Shown: piece by piece, positions 9,219 through 16,673 of the stretch
Layout: every line of letters starts with the position of its first letter
How positions within the stretch are numbered: position 1 is the stretch's first letter
Origin: Verrucomicrobiales bacterium
GTDB lineage: Bacteria > Verrucomicrobiota > Verrucomicrobiia > Limisphaerales > JACDHS01
Direction of reading: 5' to 3'
NCBI GenBank assembly: GCA_028293445.1
Contig: JAQGOU010000416.1
Coordinates: 1-43,672 of the forward strand
DNA length: 43,672 nt
Notes under the pieces: generated by a model
Database searches by the model: none
Seen by the model: only the letters and a program-made list of their open reading frames with translations
What the model was told of the DNA's origin: nothing
Position numbers and translations under genes: made by a program

Positions 9219-9578
9219 ATGAAAACGATTGTCACAAAGGGAATTAGTCTCTCACTCATGTCTCTCGTCCTCGCCTCTTCTCAATGCGCCGCGCGCGCTG
9301 AAGAAGTAAAGGTTTGTGAAAAGCCAAAAAACGAAGGAGCCATGGTCTACAAAGTTACCGACGTCGCGGTGGTGCGACCGGTGGCGGCGGGTTTGTCGCT
9401 TGTGGGCGGTGCGCTCTTCCTCATTTCGTGGCCAGTGACCGCAGCCAGCGGTGATTCCGACGAAACATATAGAATGCTCGTCCGTAAACCGTCGAACATC
9501 GCCTTCAACCGGAAAGAAGGCCGCAATGACACCTTGCCCAAAGGCACGAAGATCATGAAATCGCCCCGTTCCCAATAG
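9219..9578 (+). CDS. Small secreted or membrane protein of unknown function
   Basis: A 119-residue protein with a cleavable-looking signal (KTIVTKGISLSLMSLVLASSQCAARAEE) and one central hydrophobic glycine-rich segment (about residues 54-76, RPVAAGLSLVGGALFLISWPV), then a basic polar tail. The pattern RP-x-x-G-x-x-x-x-x-G-x-x-x-F-x-x-S-x-P around a single membrane segment recalls small uncharacterised proteins of gammaproteobacteria; that resemblance is from memory and weak. The cysteine at residue 23 has no lipobox. It is monocistronic: a strong terminator starts 22 bases after the stop, and a 190-base gap precedes it. No function is assigned. Confidence 0.75.
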   Translation: MKTIVTKGISLSLMSLVLASSQCAARAEEVKVCEKPKNEGAMVYKVTDVAVVRPVAAGLSLVGGALFLISWPVTAASGDSDETYRMLVRKPSNIAFNRKEGRNDTLPKGTKIMKSPRSQ

Positions 9579-9600
9579 TCTTTAGGATTTAGAATACCAA

Positions 9601-9630
9601 CAACAGCCCCGGCCCGCTCCGGGGCTGTTG
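9601..9630 (+). terminator. Rho-independent terminator
   Basis: A perfect 12-bp GC-rich stem (CAACAGCCCCGG at 9601-9612 with CCGGGGCTGTTG at 9619-9630) and a 6-base loop are followed by CCTTTTCT. It closes the small-protein gene at 9578 and insulates the amidohydrolase gene. Confidence 0.9.
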
Positions 9631-9701
9631 CCTTTTCTGCCGCTGAAAAGCTGCAAAAGAGAATTGCGCGGAGGATCGAATCTTCGATTAGTATCTTCCT
9701 C

Positions 9702-11465
9702 GTGTTAAAGCTTCGTAGTCTTTTTGCCGCCGCCGTCCTCGGCGCTTCGTCACTTTTCCTTTATGCGAAACCGGAACCCGCGGACTTCGTCCTTCGCAAT
9801 GCAAAAATAATCACCGTCGACCAAAAATTCTCGACGGCTGAAGCGCTCGCCGTTCGCGCGGACAAAATTGTCGCCGTGGGCAGTGATCGCAAGATTGCGG
9901 AATGGATCGGCCCGAACACGCAAGTCATGGATGCCGGAGGCAAAACCGTGATGCCCGGCCTTTACGACAGCCATGTGCATTCCTACAAGGCCTCCGTCAG
10001 CGAATTCGGTGGTGGAGCGCCGCTTGTCCATTCCATTGCTGAAGCACAGGATTGGATTCGTAAACAGGCCGCGCAAAAAAAAGCGGGCGAATGGATTGTG
10101 CTGGAACGGGTCTATGCCACGCGTCTTAAGGAAACCCGTTTGCCCACCAAAGCAGAGTTGGATGAACCTGCGCCGCTCAATCCCGTGTTGTGGAACTCCG
10201 GACCGGTAGCGGTGGTGAATTCAAAAGCGCTCGAACTTTCCGGCATCACGCGCGACACGCCCAATCCGACTCCTGGTGAAATTGTCAAAGATCCAAAGAC
10301 CGGCGAGCCGACCGGAATTCTGCGCAATGCCGCGCAGCTGTTAAAAAATCCAAAATCGAATCGCCCGCCCACCGCACAGGAGCAACGGGAAGCGGTCAAA
10401 CATCTTCATCATCTTTACAACGAACAAGGCATCACGAGTATCGGCGAGCGGCGCACCGAATCTGAGGCCATCGATTTATTTCGCGACATGGAGAAAACCG
10501 GCGAGCTCACCGTGCGCGTGAATTGCACTCGCATGATGGAACCGGTGCCGAAATCTATTGGCGAAGCAATCGCGAAGCTGGATGAACTCACGACCGGCAC
10601 GAATAAAACGGCTGACTACGGGCCAACCGGACATGGCGACGATTGGGTGCGGATCGGACCTTTGAAAGTGTTGCTCGATGGCGGGATGTTGATCGGCACC
10701 GCTTATATGCGGGAGCCCTGGGGCGTCCATGACGTCTACCAGATCACGGATCCGAAGTATCGCGGGATTCTGAATGTCCAACCGGAGTTATTAAACGCCC
10801 TTTATCTCGAAGCCGCCAAGCGGGGCTGGCAACTCACCGCCCATTGCACCGGCGAAGCGTCGATGGATGTGCTGCTCGATTGTTACACTAAGATCGGCAA
10901 AGACATCGGTTACAGGAAAGTTCAGCAACAAAGGTTTCTCATCACGCACGCCAATTTTGCTTCCGAACGTAACTTCGCGATTTGCAAAGCCCTGCACATC
11001 GGCGCCGATATGCAGCCCGCCTGGCTTTACAAAGACGGCGCGAGCCTCGTCGAAACTCTGGGCGAACGCCGCATGAATTGGTTCATGCCGCTAAAGACAT
11101 GGTTCGACAATGGCCTGGTCGTAGGCGGCGGCAGCGATCACATGGTGCAACTTGATTCCATAGAAAGCACCAATCCCTGGAATCCCTGGCTCGGCCTTTG
11201 GACAGTCTTGACGCGGAAAACCGAGCGGGACGGAATTCTCAATCCAAAGGAATGCCTCACGCGCGAACAAGCCATTCGCTTTTACACGATCAACAACTGC
11301 ACCATAAATTTCGAAGAAGCCAAAAAAGGTTCGCTGGAACCAGGCAAGCTTGCCGACCTGATCATGATCGATCGCGACATTCTGAAGTGCCCCATCGAGA
11401 ACATTCGCGACACCAAAGTCCTTCTCACGATGGTCGGTGGCAAAATCGTTTGGAAGAAGGAGTAG
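9702..11465 (+). CDS. Secreted metal-dependent amidohydrolase, YtcJ-like (amidohydrolase 3 family)
   Basis: A 587-residue hydrolase with a signal peptide (SLFAAAVLGASSLFLYAKP), so likely periplasmic. The start is GTG at 9702 with no clear ribosome site. The N-terminal beta-sandwich contains VLRNAKIITVD and the metal motif DSHVHS (His91, His93). Later ligands of the TIM barrel appear in LTAHCTGEAS and FLITHAN, and the C-terminal aspartate in GGGSDHM. LEPGKLADLIMID closes the protein as in COG1574. This family contains N-substituted formamide deformylase and many enzymes of unknown substrate, so the reaction (hydrolysis of an amide or cyclic amide) is a family-level statement only. Its 3' end runs directly into a ~42-bp tandem repeat array. 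Confidence 0.9.
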   Translation: MLKLRSLFAAAVLGASSLFLYAKPEPADFVLRNAKIITVDQKFSTAEALAVRADKIVAVGSDRKIAEWIGPNTQVMDAGGKTVMPGLYDSHVHSYKASVSEFGGGAPLVHSIAEAQDWIRKQAAQKKAGEWIVLERVYATRLKETRLPTKAELDEPAPLNPVLWNSGPVAVVNSKALELSGITRDTPNPTPGEIVKDPKTGEPTGILRNAAQLLKNPKSNRPPTAQEQREAVKHLHHLYNEQGITSIGERRTESEAIDLFRDMEKTGELTVRVNCTRMMEPVPKSIGEAIAKLDELTTGTNKTADYGPTGHGDDWVRIGPLKVLLDGGMLIGTAYMREPWGVHDVYQITDPKYRGILNVQPELLNALYLEAAKRGWQLTAHCTGEASMDVLLDCYTKIGKDIGYRKVQQQRFLITHANFASERNFAICKALHIGADMQPAWLYKDGASLVETLGERRMNWFMPLKTWFDNGLVVGGGSDHMVQLDSIESTNPWNPWLGLWTVLTRKTERDGILNPKECLTREQAIRFYTINNCTINFEEAKKGSLEPGKLADLIMIDRDILKCPIENIRDTKVLLTMVGGKIVWKKE

Positions 11466-11542
11466 GAATCGTGGTTACAATGACCGGATACTCGCCGGAT
11501 AAAGGAAAAGAAAGAGCCGCCGTTCTTGGGTCCTGATTTCTG

Positions 11543-12008
11543 AAGCAAAATGTTGGAAATTGATGCGCCGAAGTGTCCTGCCCGAACGGCGCGACATTCC
11601 GTCAGAAAAGGGACGCAATTTCCAAAGCTGCAGCGGGTGTCCGGCACGTGGGGATTTGTCGTTGCAGAAGCTGCGGCGCCTCTCCGCCATGCAAAACTTT
11701 GCCTTTCCGAAGCTGCAAGGCTCTCTGCCACGCAAAACTTTGGGTTTCCGAACCTGCAAGGGGTGTCCCCCACGTAAAACTTTGGCTTTCCGAAGCTGCG
11801 AGGGGTGTCCCTCACGTAAAACTTCCCATTCCGGAAGCTGCAAGGGGTCGTCGGAGCTCCGGAGTGCCCTTGCAGAAGCTGCGGCGGGTGTCCGGCACGT
11901 AAAACTTTGTGTTTCGGAAGCTGCAAGGAGTGTCCCTCACGCAAAACTTTGCCTTCCCGAAGCTGCGAGGGGTGTCCGCCATGCAAAACTTTGGTTTTCC
12001 GAAGCTGC
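11543..12008. repeat. Imperfect tandem array, ~42-bp unit, about 10-12 copies
   Basis: The core AAGCTGC recurs at 11625, 11668, 11710, 11751 (as AACCTGC), 11793, 11835, 11876, 11918, 11960 and 12002, a spacing of 41-43 bases throughout. Degenerate units may start at 11543 and 11585. Each unit reads roughly TTTCCGAAGCTGCAAGG, then GGTGTCCCTCACG, then TAAAACTTTGG, with point changes between copies. Several copies hold a short hairpin (GAGGG with CCCTC). Because 42 is a multiple of three, reading frames stay open on both strands, giving 14-residue repeated peptides that look spurious. The array fills most of the 764 bases between the convergent amidohydrolase and GH130 genes; nothing else is seen in that gap. 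Confidence 0.9.
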
Positions 12009-12229
12009 AGCGCTCAATGTTTACAGGCGGTTTGAGCTTTCCGGAGCGTTGTCTGCCCTTGAAAAGCGTCAAAACGGCTTCCACCCGTCCGCGCGGGGAT
12101 GGAAGCTGTTTCGACTGTCTTACGCCATTGGTTTTGGAGCCGACAGGGGCCGATAAATCTGCTTGAAATCGGACCCATTTTCGTCCGCCGTCCCGTTACG
12201 ATCTCAGCGTTTATTTTGGGCCGAGATTC

Positions 12230-13699
12230 TTACTGCAGAGCCGCCAGCAATTCGTCCAGCGGGACGGTGGCGAAGCTGCTGGCAGAATCACTCATCGCAT
12301 AGGGGATTACGACCTTGCGACCGTGGAGCAGGGCGCCGCAGGTGTAAACGACGTTCGGCACGTAGCCTTCCCGCTCCTCTTCATTCGGCGACAGCAACGG
12401 TTCCTTCAAGCGACCGATCACGCGCCTCGGATCTTTCAAATCGAGCAGGAACGCACCGATGCAATATTTGCGCATGGCGCCGACGCCGTGGCTGAGCACG
12501 AGCCAGCCAGCTTCGGTTTCAATGGGAGAACCACAGTTGCCCATCTTGATGAACTCCCACGGTTGCTCCGGGGCGAGTAAGAGCTTCGGCTCGGACCAGA
12601 AATGTAGGTTGTCTGAAAACATAATGAGAATGTTTTCGTCGTCCTGACGCGAGATCATGACGTATTGGCCATTGACCTTGCGCGGGAAGAGCGCCATTCC
12701 TTTGTTCCGCACTCCCGGACCGTTCAGGGTAATAAATTTGAAGTGAACGAAATCTGAGGTCTCCAGGAGTTGTGGCAGGATAATTTTGCCGTCGTAGGCA
12801 GTGTAAGTCGCGTAGTAGGTCACCTTTCCGTTGTCATCCTTGAATTGAACGAAGCGGGCGTCCTCGATCCCATTGCTCTGGCTCGGCGAAGAGGGAAAGA
12901 TAACGCGTTGTGACACCGGCTGTGCTGGATCGAATCGCACGTCATAGTTTGACTCCGCCAGTAACAGCATGCCGCGAGCCGCGCGGTCGGCCGAAGCAGA
13001 ATTTTCACCCGTGCGCTTGGCCTCCTCATCCAGGACCGTACGCAAGTGACCGATGGTGAAGCTTTCACCCAGTTGCTCCAGGACGCTGCGGCAAAATTTA
13101 TTTCGCACGCCGAGTTCCTCGAGCTTACGGGCGAAGAGAGCGGTTTCGTAAATAGCATTTGGCACCCGCTCCGGTTCCGCGGCAAACGCCACCGGCGGCA
13201 TCAGCTTGATGCGATGTTTAGCGTCGATGACGCCGAGACGAAATGTGATGGAGGAAATATGCCCCTCACCTGTGGCGCGCAAACTCAGGATGAAACGCAA
13301 TGACCCTTTGGGCAGACCTGATTGATCGGGGTGCGGGACGATGGAAGGATTAAATAGCGCCGCCGACTCCGGCGAATATTCATGGGTAAAGTGCGCGCCA
13401 ATTAAAGCCTGCCGTTTGGCGGACAGCTTGCGGTTGCCAACGATATGATGGCGCACTTGCGTGAAACGGTTTTGTAGAAATTTTTCCACCCCGTCATGTC
13501 GACTATCGAAGTCGCTGAACACTCCGCCGAGCACGCTGGCCACTTCCGCCTCGGACAAGTTCATGATCTGCGACACGATTCTTCTGGCAATGTCGTCGGT
13601 GCTGGGACGAAACGGTCGCATCAGCACGCGCGAGTGATCGGGTCTAAGAGTCGGACCCACGCGCGTGGCGTGGACCGCGGACGATTTGTTGGCTGTCAT
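12230..13699 (-). CDS. GH130-family glycoside phosphorylase or mannosidase
   Basis: A 489-residue cytoplasmic-looking protein (no signal peptide) of the five-bladed beta-propeller family GH130, whose members phosphorolyse or hydrolyse beta-mannosides. Landmarks are the N-terminal FNPSIVPHPD, the central SNGIEDARFV (the acidic catalytic region), the blades RNKGMALFPRKV and GNCGSPIETEAGW, and the C-terminal EREGYVPNVVYTCG. The ~150-residue helical region before the propeller is longer than in classical mannosylglucose phosphorylases. The start ATG 13699 is preferred to a TTG at 13720 that has GGAGG only two bases away. It lies 140 bases downstream of the GT4 gene on the same strand; this GT/GH130 pairing suggests synthesis and turnover of one beta-mannan-like oligosaccharide. 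The exact linkage cannot be read from sequence. Confidence 0.88.
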   Translation of the reverse strand: MTANKSSAVHATRVGPTLRPDHSRVLMRPFRPSTDDIARRIVSQIMNLSEAEVASVLGGVFSDFDSRHDGVEKFLQNRFTQVRHHIVGNRKLSAKRQALIGAHFTHEYSPESAALFNPSIVPHPDQSGLPKGSLRFILSLRATGEGHISSITFRLGVIDAKHRIKLMPPVAFAAEPERVPNAIYETALFARKLEELGVRNKFCRSVLEQLGESFTIGHLRTVLDEEAKRTGENSASADRAARGMLLLAESNYDVRFDPAQPVSQRVIFPSSPSQSNGIEDARFVQFKDDNGKVTYYATYTAYDGKIILPQLLETSDFVHFKFITLNGPGVRNKGMALFPRKVNGQYVMISRQDDENILIMFSDNLHFWSEPKLLLAPEQPWEFIKMGNCGSPIETEAGWLVLSHGVGAMRKYCIGAFLLDLKDPRRVIGRLKEPLLSPNEEEREGYVPNVVYTCGALLHGRKVVIPYAMSDSASSFATVPLDELLAALQ

Positions 13700-13817
13700 A
13701 AATTTGTTTTTGAGAGGCAAGACCTCCGCCGGCTGAAATAGATTCAGCTATAGCGATTGCAAAAGATAATTTCGTCCAAGTGATGTCAAACGTTGAAGCG
13801 ACATAATGTCGCACTCC

Positions 13818-13842
13818 GGAGCGCGGCGTTCACACCGCTTCA
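13818..13842. repeat. Dispersed palindromic repeat overlapping the GT4 stop codon
   Basis: GGAGCGCGGC, then GTTCACACCGCTTCA, forms an imperfect hairpin (GCGG with CCGC) and matches both arms of the large palindrome at 30148-30353 (left arm 30201-30224, right arm 30281-30304 on the other strand) apart from a few bases. The terminal TTCA supplies the TGA stop of the minus-strand glycosyltransferase (13840-13842). Confidence 0.6.
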
Positions 13843-16224
13843 GCGTGCAACTTCCAAGCGCTCCGAAAATGATTTTTGGGAAACCCCAGAATTATGATTG
13901 CTCAATGAGCGTTTAAGACTCTCTCCGGTTCGGTTCACATCAATGAGTGGCTCTTTGAAACTCGTCAGCGTGTTCTGCAATGCCTGCATCTCTGCCAGCG
14001 CAATCAGGAAGGCCAGCGTGGACTCCGCGCCTTGATTCTGACTCAAACGATCCACGTGTAATCCGTCGCGGCAACCGCCAGTCGTTGAATCGTAAAGCGC
14101 CAGTCCCAAATCATTTCGACCGAGGAACCATTCAAAGGCGCGGCGCGCTTCCGCGAGCCAAAACACGTCATTGGTGGCGTGATACGCCTCGATGCACGCT
14201 GAGACGGTGGCTTTCGCCTCGATCGGTTGTTGATCAAAGAGCGCCCGTTCCTGCCCGCGTGCGTAAAACCCGTTGGAACCAATCGGACGAAAAGAACCCG
14301 CCAGCGACGTTTGAACCTGAACAAGCCAGCGCAAGGTTTTGAGCCCCAGCTCGAGCATCGAGGCGTTATTCATACTGCGTCCGCTGATGATCATGGCGTG
14401 TGGCAGCTTGGCGTTTGCATACGAGACCACTTCCTCGAACCACTGCCATTCGTCGGTCGCAGCATCGGCATAGCGTTGGATGAGCTTCGCCGTTAATGCC
14501 TCGCGAAATTGCGTGACGCGCCGGTCACCGCTCAAGCGCTTCAGGTATTCGTCGATCCCAATCAAAGTGAATGCCCAGGCGCGAGGAGACGTAAACTCCG
14601 CCACTAACGGCAACGCTTGCTCAAAGAGTTCCGCGGCGAGCATTTGGAAACTGCTCTGCCCGGATTGCGAGACACAAAGTCCGAGCGCCCACAAGGCCTG
14701 ACCCTGACAATCCTCCGATCCGACCTGCTCCAACCAGCGGCGATCGAAACTCATGAAGTTCCGAAAGCGGCGGCTCTCGCGGTCGAATGCATGGTTTAGA
14801 AAAGCAACATAAGTCGTCGCGTGTGCCTGGAGTCGCTGCGAACTCTTCCCCAGACGCTGCAGCATCAACGCCAGGACCAGGGCGCGTGCGTTGTCGTCCG
14901 TGCAATACCCTTCCGAGAAATTCGGCACGATGAAACTGGCGTGCTGAAAGATTCCCGTCGAGTCGGTCAGCCTGAAGAGATGATCGAGTTTCAAGTCCGG
15001 CAAGTGGCCCGGTTGTTCATCAAGCGTTTTGATCGGGGACGATTTTGTGCCGACAAAGCTGTGGTCCAGTCTCGCTCGCTCGAACGACTTCAGGTAAAGC
15101 TGTGCGACCTTGCTCCAGATCATATCCCGTCCCAGCTTGAAGGCATTCTTGCGCATGCCATGGCGCAACGTCTCGTCGCGCAGCAGTTCAATCACTGCTG
15201 TGGAGATCGCTTTGCTGTCACGAAATGGAACCAGTTTTCCTCGTTCCTCGGCCAGCAACTCCGCTGCATGCCAGTAAGGAGTCGAGACCACCGCGTTCCC
15301 CGCGCCGAATGCATACGCAAGCGTGCCCGAGGTGATTTGTGATTCCGTCAGGTAAGGCGTGAGATAAATATCCGCCGCGCCGATGAACCGCATCAGTTCG
15401 TCCAATTCCACGAAGCGGTTGAAGAACACGACATGCTTCTGCACTCCGATCTCCTTGGCCAGGCGTTCCAGGCTGAGTCGATACGCTTCTCCTTCTTCCC
15501 GGAGTAAATTCGGGTGGGTCTGCCCGAGCACGATGTAAACGAAATTGGGAAACTCGCGGATAATTTCCGGCAACGCCTGCAACGCGTATTCAATTCCTTT
15601 GTTCGGCGACAACAGACCGAACGTCAGAAGCACCTGCTTGCCTGCTACTGCGAACTCATCCTTGAAAAAATTCGGATCCGCAAATGGCATGTCCGGAATG
15701 CCGTGGGGAATGACATCGATTTTGGCTTCTGGAACGTGATAGATCTCGCGCAGAAAAGTCCGGCCGCGTTCGCTCATCACCACGAGCCTTGTGGATAGTC
15801 GCGTCAATTCGCGCATCACGCGACGTTGTTCATCATTCGGTTCGCGCAGGACCGTGTGCAACGTGGTGACGATCGGCATCCGCAGTTCGCGCAATAGCGC
15901 CAGGACGTGACTCCCGGCCGGCCCGCCGAAAATTCCAAATTCATGTTCGACACACAAGACGTCGACGCCCGTGATGTTCAGAAAATCCGCCGCGCGCAGA
16001 TAAGAGGGCAGGTCCTGCTCGGCGATTTCAAATCGAACCTCGGGGGGATAATCATAGCCTTCCTCAAGGTCATTGACCGGCACGACGGGGCATTGAATCG
16101 CAGGAAACTCTGTGGCGACGGCGCAGCGCAAATCCGTAGTGAAGGTGGCGATGCCGCATTTTCTCGGAAGGTAGTCTCCGAGAAAGGCGACCTTGCTGAT
16201 GGCGTTGGTTGCGGGATGACTCAT
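13840..16224 (-). CDS. Glycosyltransferase family 4 fused to a C-terminal helical domain
   Basis: A 794-residue two-domain protein. Residues about 10-400 are a GT-B fold GT4 enzyme: KVAFLGDYLPRKCGIATFT opens the acceptor domain, VLCVEHEFGIFGG and VTTLHTVL follow, IDVIPHGIPD starts the donor domain, LLTFGLLSPNKGIEYAL carries the phosphate-binding Gly and Lys, and TESQITSGTLAYAFGAG covers the E-x7-E region. Residues about 425-790 form a tryptophan-rich alpha-helical domain (EGYCTDDNARALVL, WAFTLIGIDEYL, WQWFEEVVSYANAKLPHAMI) that resembles an (alpha/alpha)6 toroid of glycoside hydrolases. ATG 16224 is chosen over a TTG at 16245; it overlaps the stop of a small upstream frame as ATGA. The gene precedes GH130, so a shared mannan-type glycan is likely. 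Whether the C-terminal domain is catalytic is unknown. Confidence 0.88.
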   Translation of the reverse strand: MSHPATNAISKVAFLGDYLPRKCGIATFTTDLRCAVATEFPAIQCPVVPVNDLEEGYDYPPEVRFEIAEQDLPSYLRAADFLNITGVDVLCVEHEFGIFGGPAGSHVLALLRELRMPIVTTLHTVLREPNDEQRRVMRELTRLSTRLVVMSERGRTFLREIYHVPEAKIDVIPHGIPDMPFADPNFFKDEFAVAGKQVLLTFGLLSPNKGIEYALQALPEIIREFPNFVYIVLGQTHPNLLREEGEAYRLSLERLAKEIGVQKHVVFFNRFVELDELMRFIGAADIYLTPYLTESQITSGTLAYAFGAGNAVVSTPYWHAAELLAEERGKLVPFRDSKAISTAVIELLRDETLRHGMRKNAFKLGRDMIWSKVAQLYLKSFERARLDHSFVGTKSSPIKTLDEQPGHLPDLKLDHLFRLTDSTGIFQHASFIVPNFSEGYCTDDNARALVLALMLQRLGKSSQRLQAHATTYVAFLNHAFDRESRRFRNFMSFDRRWLEQVGSEDCQGQALWALGLCVSQSGQSSFQMLAAELFEQALPLVAEFTSPRAWAFTLIGIDEYLKRLSGDRRVTQFREALTAKLIQRYADAATDEWQWFEEVVSYANAKLPHAMIISGRSMNNASMLELGLKTLRWLVQVQTSLAGSFRPIGSNGFYARGQERALFDQQPIEAKATVSACIEAYHATNDVFWLAEARRAFEWFLGRNDLGLALYDSTTGGCRDGLHVDRLSQNQGAESTLAFLIALAEMQALQNTLTSFKEPLIDVNRTGESLKRSLSNHNSGVSQKSFSERLEVAR

Positions 16225-16463
16225 ACGGATTTCAGTTCTCGCCAATCATTTATCATCCTCCGGAAGTCGTGTGATGGCAAAGGGGTAACGCGGATGGGAG
16301 TCTGCTCAATCAATTGCAATTGAAGCTGCGGAAACCATGGCACGTCGTGGGGAGGACTCGCCAGTGTGCTCAAATAGCGGTGAAGATCGCGCAGGGTCAG
16401 GATAATTTTTTCCCATCTCATGACGTCACAGTGGACCCTGCCAGTAATTAAGCGAGGGGACAT
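16221..16463 (-). CDS. Candidate small protein coupled to the GT4 gene
   Basis: An 80-codon frame from ATG 16463 whose TGA (16221-16223) overlaps the ATG of the glycosyltransferase as ATGA, the same coupling seen elsewhere in this window. AGGGGA stands immediately before the ATG, too close to be ideal; a second ATG 14 codons in (MRWEKIILTLRDLHRYL) would give 66 residues. The product is basic with helices likely at both ends and a proline-rich middle, no signal and no membrane segment. I do not recognise it. It could be a chance frame in the leader of the operon; the coupling is the main support. The 210 bases beyond it, up to the divergent batD start, show nothing else. Confidence 0.4.
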   Translation of the reverse strand: MSPRLITGRVHCDVMRWEKIILTLRDLHRYLSTLASPPHDVPWFPQLQLQLIEQTPIRVTPLPSHDFRRMINDWRELKSV

Positions 16464-16673
16464 TCCCCTAAAACAGCATCCTCCTGGTCGAAAAAACAGG
16501 ATATCCAGTCATATCACTGCGAATTGAGAAGGCTTCCTTGCGATGTCCTGGACTGCTTACTCCAAAAGATAACGTTGGTTCTTCCGTAGGCAATCGTCGC
16601 CTCGACGCCGAAAGCCAGCGCCTTGTCGGGTCTTTGGCGCGTCAAAATTCTTTAACGAGCCACTTGCGCTCGC

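Noticed and set aside
11543-12008. CRISPR array
   Set aside because: Copies are contiguous and diverged with no unique spacers of constant length, and no cas gene is in the window. The same holds for the 23.5-23.9 kb array.
11282-12156. Long open frames on both strands (up to 234 residues) with 14-residue peptide repeats
   Set aside because: They arise from a tandem unit whose length is a multiple of three; frames are open on several strands at once, there is no ribosome site, and one overlaps the amidohydrolase gene in antisense.
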